Positions 15,687-22,874 of a stretch of 64,000 bases of DNA are shown in pieces. The first letter of the stretch is position 1, and every line of letters starts with the position of its first letter. Origin of the DNA: JAWWPG01 sp033850885 (GTDB taxonomy: Bacteria; Actinomycetota; Actinomycetes; Propionibacteriales; Nocardioidaceae); contig JAWWPG010000046.1 of NCBI GenBank assembly GCA_033850885.1, positions 1-64,000 of the forward strand, written 5' to 3'. Position numbers and translations under genes: made by a program. The notes under the pieces are model-generated. The model searched no databases. It was not told the origin of the DNA and saw only the letters and a program-made list of their open reading frames with translations.

Positions 15687-17131
15687 GCATCAGCGAGCTT
15701 CGCGTGACCAGGCTCGGGCACGCCTGCCACCTCATCGAGCTCGGCGGCGCCACGATGCTGACCGACCCGTGGTTCACCTTCACCGCGACCTACGACCCCG
15801 GCGAGCGAATCGACACCACCGTCGACGCGCTCCCCGACCTGGACGCGGTCGTGATCACACACGAGCACTACGACCACTGCGACCTCGAGGCACTGGCGGC
15901 CTACCGCGACCTGAGCGTGCCCCTGATCGCCCCCGGCACGGTCGTCGAGGAAGCCCGAGCCGTTGGCTTCACCGACGTACGTCTGCTCGAGGCCTGGGAC
16001 GCCACCACTGTGGGTGACGTCACGATCACCGCGGCGCCCGGGAAACACGGCGTGCACGAGGTGACCTTCGTGATCCAGGGCGGGGACCGCACCGTCTACT
16101 TCGGGGACGCCCAGCGGTGGCTCGATGAAGTCACCACGTCGGTCGTGACGGGCAACTACGTAGACCCGAGCGCGGGAAGGATCAGCTTCAAGCAGTTCTA
16201 CGCGGACTGGTCGAAGCGGCAGCTCTGGGTCCCCAAGACGCGGGAGAACGCAGACCTTGCGACCGGTTCTGTGCCGTTCGCTGACTCCCCCATGAAGGCG
16301 ATCAGGCGGTCGCACGTCGAAGCTTGGGTGAAGGCGATGAGCACCACGCTCGCCGCGTCCACGATCAAGACGCGATACGTCATCGTCCGATCGGCGTTTC
16401 GTGCTGCGGTCGCAGACAAGGTCATCGCATCGGACCCTTCTGCGGGGATCGCCCTGCCCCGGCAGCGGAAAACCGACGTAGCGATGCGGATTCCGACGGT
16501 CGAGGAGGTGGGCCAGTTGCTCGCCCACGCAGACAGTCAGCGCGTGTCGACTCGCAAGGGGTTCAGTGCCTACGTCGCGCTTTGCGCGTTCGCCGGCCTG
16601 CGGCTCGGGGAGGCTGCCGGAGTCCAGGTCGGAGACGTCGACTTCCTGCGACGTCAGCTCACGGTTACCCGTCAACTACAGCGCGACGGCCGCACCTACG
16701 CGGTGCGGCCACCGAAGTACGGATCGGAGCGAGTCGTTTACCTGCCCGCCGAGCTGGTCCTCATGCTCAGCGAGCACGTAGCAGCCCGCGTTAACCAAGG
16801 CGAGCCCGCTCCGTGGCTCTTCACGGTCGGCGACGACCCGATGTATGACAACGCGATCACCTGGCGCTGGAGGGCGACCCGCAAGGCAGCCGGGCTGCCC
16901 CACGTGCGGCTTCATGACCTGCGGCACTTCTACGCCTCCGGTCTTATCGCTGCCGGATGCGATGTGGTCACCGTCCAGCGCGCACTTGGACACTCGACCG
17001 CATCCACGACGCTCAACACCTACAGCCACCTCTGGCCGAACGCAGAGGATCGCACGCGGGCCGCGGCGGGCGGCTTGATGCGGGACGCGCTTACCATCAG
17101 GTATTCGATGCTGCCGGCCGAAGAGTCCTAA
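15683..17131 (+). CDS. In-frame fusion: MBL-fold hydrolase N-part + tyrosine recombinase
   Basis: 482 aa. Residues 1-142 are an UlaG-like metallo-beta-lactamase-fold hydrolase: THEHYDH (59-65) supplies the HxHxDH metal ligands and KHG (121-123) a further His, and the part ends at VYFGD, where the family normally continues YFGDT. From residue 143 the sequence switches to a phage-type integrase, AQRWLDEVTTSVVTGNYVDP, entering after the expected N-terminal arm-binding domain. SAM-like core domain about 165-245; catalytic domain with R307 (GLRLGE), K345 (PPKYGS), H411-x-x-R414, H437 (ALGHS) and Y447 (NTYSHL), so all six catalytic residues are present. The hydrolase lacks its last third and the integrase its DNA-binding start. 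The junction lies at about 16106. This is most simply a deletion or illegitimate recombination product that stayed in frame. Confidence 0.8.
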   Translation: MSISELRVTRLGHACHLIELGGATMLTDPWFTFTATYDPGERIDTTVDALPDLDAVVITHEHYDHCDLEALAAYRDLSVPLIAPGTVVEEARAVGFTDVRLLEAWDATTVGDVTITAAPGKHGVHEVTFVIQGGDRTVYFGDAQRWLDEVTTSVVTGNYVDPSAGRISFKQFYADWSKRQLWVPKTRENADLATGSVPFADSPMKAIRRSHVEAWVKAMSTTLAASTIKTRYVIVRSAFRAAVADKVIASDPSAGIALPRQRKTDVAMRIPTVEEVGQLLAHADSQRVSTRKGFSAYVALCAFAGLRLGEAAGVQVGDVDFLRRQLTVTRQLQRDGRTYAVRPPKYGSERVVYLPAELVLMLSEHVAARVNQGEPAPWLFTVGDDPMYDNAITWRWRATRKAAGLPHVRLHDLRHFYASGLIAAGCDVVTVQRALGHSTASTTLNTYSHLWPNAEDRTRAAAGGLMRDALTIRYSMLPAEES

Positions 17132-17395
17132 CAATCCGCTGCGTCATCGGCCGCTGACGAGCGGTTGCATTCATGGTTTTGGCCAGACCGTCGAACCCCA
17201 TCGCGAGTTTGGTAGTCCACGATGCGGTGTCGTGCGAGGTGCACATTTGGCCAAAGGAGTCGGGCCGAGCGTGGCCGGTTGCTCGGGTTCCAAGGAAAGC
17301 CCACGTCTGCCCGTCTGGATCGTCCTATACCAGGCGGCGGTTATGCACAGATCACCGATGCTCGTGCCACGATTGCCGGGGTGACTGGCTTCGAC

Positions 17396-17668
17396 ATGAC
17401 ACCTGAGCAGGCCAGTCACGGTCGGGTCCTTCCTGACGCGGATCTTCCGATGCTGGCAGCGCAATTGATGGTTGCCGGCCACGAGTCATCGGCACTGATC
17501 GAACTCGCTGGCCTCAGCCGTAACGAGGCGACAGAGGCTCGACGGATCTTCCCAACCGTGCTCGAGGAGCTCGGTCATCCGATTCGAGATTCCATGTCCC
17601 CGTACGAAGAGCTCCCATGGCAGGGGCAGTGGGAAGGCATCTGGTGGGCCGTCGACCGTATGACGTAA
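17396..17668 (+). CDS. Hypothetical protein, immunity-like
   Basis: About 90 aa (ATG 17396, or GTG 17381). The core LAAQLMVAGHESSALIELAG with LSRNEATEARRIFPTVLEEL resembles small actinobacterial proteins that often sit beside secreted toxins or in accessory regions. The resemblance is by pattern only and no partner toxin is visible. The frame ends GIWWAVDRMT and overlaps the next open frame, so the two may be remnants of one disturbed locus. Confidence 0.4.
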   Translation: MTPEQASHGRVLPDADLPMLAAQLMVAGHESSALIELAGLSRNEATEARRIFPTVLEELGHPIRDSMSPYEELPWQGQWEGIWWAVDRMT

Positions 17669-17889
17669 CCCACGCACCCTACGCGTCGGCGCAGTACGTA
17701 CTAGAGATCATCGGCGACACTGAAGCCCTCTGGGAGCCTGGCGGCGGCGAGGAACTCATGGCCCTGCTCCGCGAGTGGGACTCGGTCGCGGAGGGCCGCC
17801 ACGAGATCAACGAACGAATCTGCCAGCACCTTCGCTCCCTCCAAGAACGTGACGTTCCCCCATTGGTTGCGCACAAACAAAAGGGATAG
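17617..17889 (+). CDS. Hypothetical protein
   Basis: 90 aa from ATG 17617 (GTG 17644 is another choice). The likely genuine part begins YASAQYVLEIIGDTEALWEP and runs to INERICQHLRSLQERDVPPL, acidic and helical in appearance. It overlaps the preceding frame by about 50 bp in a different phase. I do not recognise it. Confidence 0.35.
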   Translation: MAGAVGRHLVGRRPYDVTHAPYASAQYVLEIIGDTEALWEPGGGEELMALLREWDSVAEGRHEINERICQHLRSLQERDVPPLVAHKQKG

Positions 17890-17913
17890 CCGCTGGCCAC
17901 CGCTGAACGTCCT

Positions 17914-17967
17914 GCGGACTGTCTGCGGACTGGCGGCCAACATTGCACCGCTGACCTGGGCGAACGC
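17914..17967. repeat. Repeated motifs, possible recombinase arm sites (right)
   Basis: Two GCGGACT units 11 bp apart (17914 and 17925) are followed by CTGACCTGGGCGAACGC (17951-17967). They mirror the motifs at 12831-12920 in opposite order relative to the 19-nt repeat. Confidence 0.4.
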
Positions 17968-17972
17968 TCTGG

Positions 17973-17991
17973 ATCAGTAGTACCAGGGGTA
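17973..17991. repeat. 19-nt direct repeat, copy 2 (candidate attachment site)
   Basis: Identical to 12754-12772. A third CTGACC motif (CTGACCCGCGCAAACGC) lies just beyond at 18040-18056. The recombinase gene ends 0.84 kb upstream. Confidence 0.5.
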
Positions 17992-18273
17992 CCACCGCAC
18001 GCTCAACGGCCGTTGACGGTCATCGTTGGCATTGTGGTGCTGACCCGCGCAAACGCGTTGGCTATCGTCGGTCGCGGACAATGGCCGATGGTCGTCCCGC
18101 CACGCATTTGCCACGCAAGGAGGGCCGATCAACCCTGCTCCAGATCGACCCGCAGCGCGGTCTCCCAGCCTGACCGCCATGAAAGACACCGAGGACGTTG
18201 ACCACGATCTCCTTAGCCGATTCGTCCACCTCGTACGCGACGAGCGTCCTCTTCCGAAAGGTAGTCGTCCTCA

Positions 18274-18506
18274 TCCCCGGTCGGACGTCATCACGGGCTC
18301 GACCGGCGAACGCAAGACAAGGATCCCGTCGACGTGGTCCATGACCGCCCTGACGAAGCGACGGGCGGTGTCAGCGGATGCCATCTTGGTGATCCACTCG
18401 TCAAGATCGTCGAGTTGCCGACGAGGTCGCGGTAGGTGGTCTTCGCCCAAAGCCAGAGGACCGCGTCGCTCGACGTCTTGAGCCGGTGCTGCATCTGACG
18501 ACCCAT
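18274..18506 (-). pseudogene. Broken gene, possibly DUF3841-like
   Basis: Two phases together give MQHRLKTSSDAVLWLWAKTT-YRDLVG and then, after a one-base phase change near the GGCAACTCG at about 18410, LDDLDEWITKMASADTARRF and VRAVMDHVDGILVLRS up to the stop near 18274. The first part (WMGRQMQHRL, LWLWAKTTYRDLV) recalls DUF3841 proteins; this is weak. A stop lies shortly before the first part, so only a fragment remains. Confidence 0.3.
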
Positions 18507-18609
18507 CCAGTCGTAGGCAGCCTATGTCTGGATGATGACAGGTTGAGGATCTGCGCGTCGGTGTCACCGACCATAGGTGGTGCAGCGCGGGACCATGGGC
18601 GTCGCGGCA

Positions 18610-18901
18610 GCCGCTTGAACGGAGCGACCACACCCACCGCCGACTGGGCCGCTGAGAAGCCGTCGTCGATGCGGAGGACCGACGACCAGCCGGACGAGCT
18701 GTCCCAGTAGGCGGAGTAGATGCCGCCGTCGGTGCCGGTGGCGAACAGGTCCAGGTGGTCCGGGTTGCGAGCGACCACACCCACCGCCGACTGGGCCGCT
18801 GAGAGGCCGTCGTCAATGTGGAAATATGAATGCCAAGACACGGCTGTCCTCCATCGAAAGTTGTACTCGACGTGAAGCCACATCGAGGGGTCTTCACTCA
18901 C
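18610..18901 (-). pseudogene. Fragment of a lectin-like/PLL beta-propeller gene
   Basis: The frame encodes SAVGVVARNPDHLDLFATGT-DGGIYSAYWD and a second SAVGVVAPF unit. ARNPDHLDLFxTGxDGxxYxxxWD is the repeat seen in secreted fucose-lectin-like propellers. A block of about 45 bp encoding the repeat start occurs twice (near 18628 and 18772) with two differences. Complete genes have many more repeats and a signal peptide; this copy has neither and runs into unrelated sequence after about 18610. Confidence 0.45.
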
Positions 18902-19092
18902 CTACGACATCAGATTGTGCGGTCCCACGAATTTGACCAAGCTGCCTGGACTTCACGGCTAGTGGCTTTCGCCTGTGGTGGATTTGCGCCTACTGACTCG
19001 CGCGAGGCGTCGCCATGCCCAACGATATTCCGCTACGGCCCTGCGTTCCGCCGCGCGTACGGCTATCCAGTTCCGCAGCCAGACCATTGGAA

Positions 19093-19406
19093 CTAGGACG
19101 CGGGCAGCTGGTTGTCGAAGAACTCGTACAAGGGCTGGCCGTTCTCGGTCTTGCCCAAGAGGTGTGCGCAGACATACCCGTCGCCGTTGCCTGGCTGCCC
19201 GAAGGACCGCACACCACTTGTCGGACTGTCAATGAGGACGGGGAGGTGGTAGCCCATCGGCAGGTGCTCGGCCACCGACCAGAGGAAGAATGCGCTCGGG
19301 CATCCGTTGGTCGGGGCTGCGGCGCTAGCGGGGCTACTGATGGCAGCACCGAGCCGGCGAGTACGGCACAGGTCGACGCGACGACTGTGAGGCGTGGGAT
19401 GTTCAT
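19093..19406 (-). pseudogene. Small secreted protein with one frameshift
   Basis: ATG 19406, with AAGGGAA upstream, starts MNIPRLTVVASTCAVLAGS, a signal peptide. The natural continuation, AISSPASAAAPTNGCPSAFF and LWSVAEHLPMGYHLPVLIDS to YEFFDNQLPAS, is in another frame. A one-base indel near the TCGGTGCTGCC stretch would join them into a secreted protein of about 104 aa with two Cys. Either the gene is inactivated or there is a sequencing error. Family unknown. Confidence 0.45.
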
Positions 19407-19582
19407 CAGGTTTCCCTTCGGTCGGGGGCCAGCTCTGACCTCCTGTTGTCCAGGGTCCGGCGGCGCAGGGGGAAAGACCATACGACATCCGTCGTATCCC
19501 TCCGAAACGCTATGGACGGGCGCTCACCCTTGGCCTAACGTCAAAGGACGAGGGTCGCCACCGGCCGTCGGTGGAAGGCGAA

Positions 19583-20102
19583 ATGGCTAGCACCCTGACG
19601 CAGGCCGACTTGGGCGGGCTGCTCGACGTACTTGATCCGGGTCCACCAGCGCTGCACCGGAGGGGTTGCCGACGGCTCTGCTGGAGCGACTGCGGATGCT
19701 GCTTCCCTGCGACTGGATCTCGTTCCTGGAGTTCGACGTGACTCGGCAGGAGTGCCCTCTCGACCAGACCTTTCCAGAGCAGGAAGCCATCACGCAGCTG
19801 CCCGAGGGCCAGGACGCGATTTCGACGCTCGGGACCGGCTGTTGCTCGCGCTACTGCGGCCGCACCTACACGAGCTCAACGAAGAGCTCAAGCGCCAACG
19901 ACACCCGATACCCGACCTGACCGTACGCCAGTGGGAGCTGTTGCGGCTGACCGCCCGCAGGCACACCAACGCCGAGATCGCGGGCACTCTGTCGATCTCG
20001 ACCGACACCGTCCGCAAGCACCTGGAAAACATCTTCGGCCGACTCGGAGTCGCCGCCCGCATGGCGGCCGTCGCGAAGGCCTTCCCCGATTGGTCCCTGT
20101 AA
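19583..20102 (+). pseudogene. LuxR-family regulator, decayed
   Basis: Pieces of one regulator lie in three phases. MASTLTQADLGGLLDVLDPG starts at ATG 19583 (GGAAGG upstream); PTALLERLRMLLPCDWISFL and EFDV...DQTFPEQEAI follow in a second phase; FDARDRLLLALLRPHLHELN and the HTH, LTVRQWELLRLTARRHTNAE to ISTDTVRKHLENIFGRLGVA, are in a third. Relatives have about 70-80 residues between the second and third pieces, so an internal deletion is added to the frameshifts. The HTH itself is intact. Confidence 0.65.
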
Positions 20103-20495
20103 GCCGGAAACTGTCGGGTGGGTAGGGTCGCCGTTGATGGTGGGGTCGGACATGTTGCGGGCCACGGCCCAGTGGGGCGGGTCGTCGAGCTTGCTGCAAC
20201 CAGGCCAAGGGCGGCGTCGCCCATCTTGACGGCGGGCCTTCCTTATTGAGCGCGTTCGCCGTGACGCCTACTCGAAGTGGTCGGTGGTCAGAATGGGGCT
20301 TGCTGGACGTCCTTTGACTGCTGCCACTCCACCTATTAACACCGCTAAACCCTTTGCCATGTTCTGAGCAAACCCAGGTCGGGCTGGCCCTGTGATGCGA
20401 CAACGGACGGTCATTCTGGGTTCCCAGGCCGCATGCTCGGGCCTTGCGACCCGAACCGTGCATGGTTTGTTGATCGGCCCCTAGACTGGTGGACT
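20103..20495. other. Non-coding gap before the IS256 element
   Basis: I see no gene, clear promoter or strong hairpin here. Small open frames on both strands have shadow-like composition. Confidence 0.4.
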
Positions 20496-21893
20496 GGGTA
20501 GGCGTCCCTTGGAGTGGTGGGGTTTGTGGGTAGCCGGTGTGGCTCCGGGTGTGTAGGGGCCATCGGCGGGATTGTCGGTGTGTACGGCCAAGTACTCACC
20601 GAAGGAGTCCCACCGATGGCCTTGTCCCAGTCTGTCGTGTCCGAGTTGCTTGATGCGTTCCGTGCCGGTGATGGCGTGGATCTGATCCGTGACTCGGTGC
20701 GGATGGTGATGCAGGAGCTGATTGAGACCGAGGCGGCCGAGCGGATCGGCGCCGGCCGGTATCAGCGTGTCGAGTCGCGGGTGACCGAACGCAACGGGTC
20801 GCGGCCGCGGCTGCTGGCGACCCAGGCCGGTGATGTGGAGCTGAAGATCCCGAAGCTGCGAAAGGGGTCGTTCTTCCCGGTCATCTTGGAGCCGAGACGC
20901 CGGATCGACCAGGCACTGTATGCGGTGGTGATGGAGGCCTATGTGGCCGGTGTGTCGACCCGCAGCGTGGACGACCTGGTCGCCGCGTTGGGTATCGACT
21001 CGGGCATCTCCAAGTCCGAGGTCTCCCGGATCTGCGTCGGCCTGGACGACGTGGTGGGTGCGTTCCGCTCCCGCCGTCTGGACCATACCGACTTCCCGTA
21101 CGTCTACCTGGACGCCACCTACCTGCATGTCCGCAACACCGCTTCCCAGGTGACCTCGATGGCCGTGGTGGTGGCCACCGCGATCACCAGCAACGGCGGC
21201 CGTGAGGTGCTCGGCCTGGACGTCGGCGACAGCGAGGACGAGGTGTTCTGGCGGGGGTTTCTGGCCAGCCTGAAGCAGCGTGGCGTGGGCGGGGTGCGGC
21301 TGGTCATCTCCGACCAGCACGCCGGCCTGGTGGCCGCCCTGAAGCGGTCGTTCCAGCGGGCCGGGCATCAGCGTTGCCGGGTTCACTTCGCACGCAATTT
21401 GCTGGCCCATGTGCCCAAGACCCACGCCGACATGGTCGCCGCGGTGTTCCGCACCATCTTCGCCCAGCCCGACGCGACAACCGTCGCCGCCACCTGGGAC
21501 GAGGTCCGTAACCAGCTCGCCCGACGGTTCCCCAAAATCGGTCCGCTGATGGACAACGCCAAGACCGAGGTCCTCGCCTTCGCTGCCTTCCCCCGAGCCC
21601 ATTGGCCCAAGATCTGGTCCACGAACCCGCTCGAGCGGGTCAACAAGGAAATCAAGCGACGTGCCCGCGTGGTCGGCATCTTCCCCAACGAGGACGCCGT
21701 CATCCGGCTCGTCGGCGCCGTCCTGGCCGACATGCACGACGAATGGCAATCAGGTGACCGCAGATACCTCTCAGAGACATCCATGGCGCAGCTCAAACCC
21801 AACCGCAATACTGAACCCATCGCCGCCATAGACAGCGGCACGTAGGCACCGAGGATCAACCCTCAAAGCCCACCACCCGGCGGGGCACTACCC
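20496..21893 (+). mobile_element. IS256-family insertion sequence, apparently complete
   Basis: About 1.4 kb. Imperfect inverted ends match: left GTGGTGGGGTTTGTGGGT around 20514-20531 and right (reverse complement of 21859-21877) GGTGGTGGGCTTTGAGGGT, with a further GGGTAG match at the outer tips (20496 and 21893). I find no 8-bp target duplication directly outside these tips, so the exact borders are uncertain or one flank has been rearranged. Confidence 0.7.
20616..21845 (+). CDS. IS256-family (Mutator-like) transposase
   Basis: 409 aa, full length for the family. The DDE core is seen as FPYVYLDATYLHVRN (first Asp), VRLVISDQHAGLVAALKRSF (second Asp), QRCRVHFARNLLAHVPK, and WSTNPLERVNKEIKRRARVV (Glu helix region). 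N-terminal QELIETEAAERIGAGRYQR is typical. Start ATG 20616 has GGAG upstream. The gene looks intact and may be mobile. Confidence 0.93.
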   Translation: MALSQSVVSELLDAFRAGDGVDLIRDSVRMVMQELIETEAAERIGAGRYQRVESRVTERNGSRPRLLATQAGDVELKIPKLRKGSFFPVILEPRRRIDQALYAVVMEAYVAGVSTRSVDDLVAALGIDSGISKSEVSRICVGLDDVVGAFRSRRLDHTDFPYVYLDATYLHVRNTASQVTSMAVVVATAITSNGGREVLGLDVGDSEDEVFWRGFLASLKQRGVGGVRLVISDQHAGLVAALKRSFQRAGHQRCRVHFARNLLAHVPKTHADMVAAVFRTIFAQPDATTVAATWDEVRNQLARRFPKIGPLMDNAKTEVLAFAAFPRAHWPKIWSTNPLERVNKEIKRRARVVGIFPNEDAVIRLVGAVLADMHDEWQSGDRRYLSETSMAQLKPNRNTEPIAAIDSGT

Positions 21894-21932
21894 GGAAAGT
21901 TAGGCCACATCTCGTTCTGGAACCGACGTTCA

Positions 21933-22043
21933 GGCCAACTTTGCGACGGCTCAACCGCAGGGAAAGCCACCTTTTGGGCCGCGCCAAACCAGCGAGGCCA
22001 AGTTTGCGACGGCTCGACGGCAAGTTTGCGACGGCTCAACCGG
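21933..22043. repeat. Three copies of a ~23-nt repeat (IS21-end-like)
   Basis: GGCCAACTTTGCGACGGCTC (21933-21957), GGCCAAGTTTGCGACGGCTC (21996-22020) and CAAGTTTGCGACGGCTCAAC (22021-22043) are near-identical direct repeats between the IS256 element and the TetR gene. Multiple direct repeats of this sort occur at ends of IS21-type elements as transposase binding sites; no istA or istB is present here, so this may be a solo end. Confidence 0.45.
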
Positions 22044-22121
22044 GGACGTGAGGCAGGTCTCACCGAGGCGGGCCGCCGATCGGGTTGCATCGGGCGGCTC
22101 CGCCGACGTACTCTCGCATGG

Positions 22122-22138
22122 AACGAAACCGTTTCGTT
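22122..22138. promoter_or_regulatory. Probable TetR operator
   Basis: AACGAAAC-C-GTTTCGTT is a palindrome with perfect 8-bp arms, 71 bp before the TetR start. Position and symmetry fit autoregulation of the TetR/MFS pair. Confidence 0.6.
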
Positions 22139-22208
22139 TCATCCGAGGGGTCGGCCAGCACATCCGGCACCGAGCCCAGTACCAGCCCAGCGAAAGGCGG
22201 TGACCAGC

Positions 22209-22874
22209 GTGACGGAGCCCGCCACCGACCTGCATCCGCAACCGGTCCCACGTCCCCGGATCGAAGGTGAGCGCGAGGGCGAGATCCTCGACGCAGCCCT
22301 CGAGCTCCTGGTGAGCTCCGGCTACGACCGGCTCACGATGGACTCGGTCGCGTGTGCGGCCAAGGCGTCCAAGGCCACGCTGTACCGGCGCTGGGACAGC
22401 AAGGCCGAGCTCGTCGTCGATGCGCTGGCCCGCGGCAAGGGAACCCCACAGCTGGAGCCGGTCGACACCGGCTCGCTGCGCGGCGACCTGATCGCGGCCG
22501 CGTGTAACCGGGGCGGGATCAGTGACGAGCGGGTCCTGTCGGTCATGGCGAGTCTCATCACCGTGCTGCACCGTGACAAGGAGTTCGCTGACGCCTTCCA
22601 CGAGCGGTTCCTGTCCCTGAAGATCCGGCAGTCGCGCGAGATCTACGAGCGAGCGCGAGCCCGCGGCGAGATCGCCGCGGATGTCGACCTCGACCTTTTG
22701 GGCTGCACCCTCGCCGCCGTCATCCTGCACCGGGCGTTCGTGCTCCGGCTGCCGGTGGACGACGAGACCGTCCTGCGCATCATCGACCAGATCGTCATCC
22801 CGGCCGCCACCCATGGAGCCGGCAGCCCACCCCCCTCATCTCAGCAAAGGACTTCTGATGTCTTCAGTCGTTGA
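22209..22874 (+). CDS. TetR/AcrR family regulator
   Basis: 221 aa. N-terminal HTH: GEILDAALELLVSSGYDRLT, then MDSVACAAKASKATLYRRWD with KAELV. The C-terminal ligand domain includes VLSVMASLITVLHRDKEFAD and a tail that overlaps the MFS start by 17 bp. The start is GTG 22209 or GTG 22200; AAAGG lies before both. The overlap and order make it the likely local repressor of the exporter. Confidence 0.85.
   Translation: MTEPATDLHPQPVPRPRIEGEREGEILDAALELLVSSGYDRLTMDSVACAAKASKATLYRRWDSKAELVVDALARGKGTPQLEPVDTGSLRGDLIAAACNRGGISDERVLSVMASLITVLHRDKEFADAFHERFLSLKIRQSREIYERARARGEIAADVDLDLLGCTLAAVILHRAFVLRLPVDDETVLRIIDQIVIPAATHGAGSPPPSSQQRTSDVFSR

Noticed and set aside
15683..17131. Natural MBL-integrase two-domain family
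   Set aside because: The hydrolase stops in mid-domain and the integrase begins in mid-domain, which fits a recombination scar better than an evolved fusion; kept as a finding with that caveat.
20488..21901. 8-bp target duplication around the IS256 element
   Set aside because: The 8 bases outside the two inferred ends (GGTGGACT and GGAAAGTT) do not match, so no duplication can be claimed.
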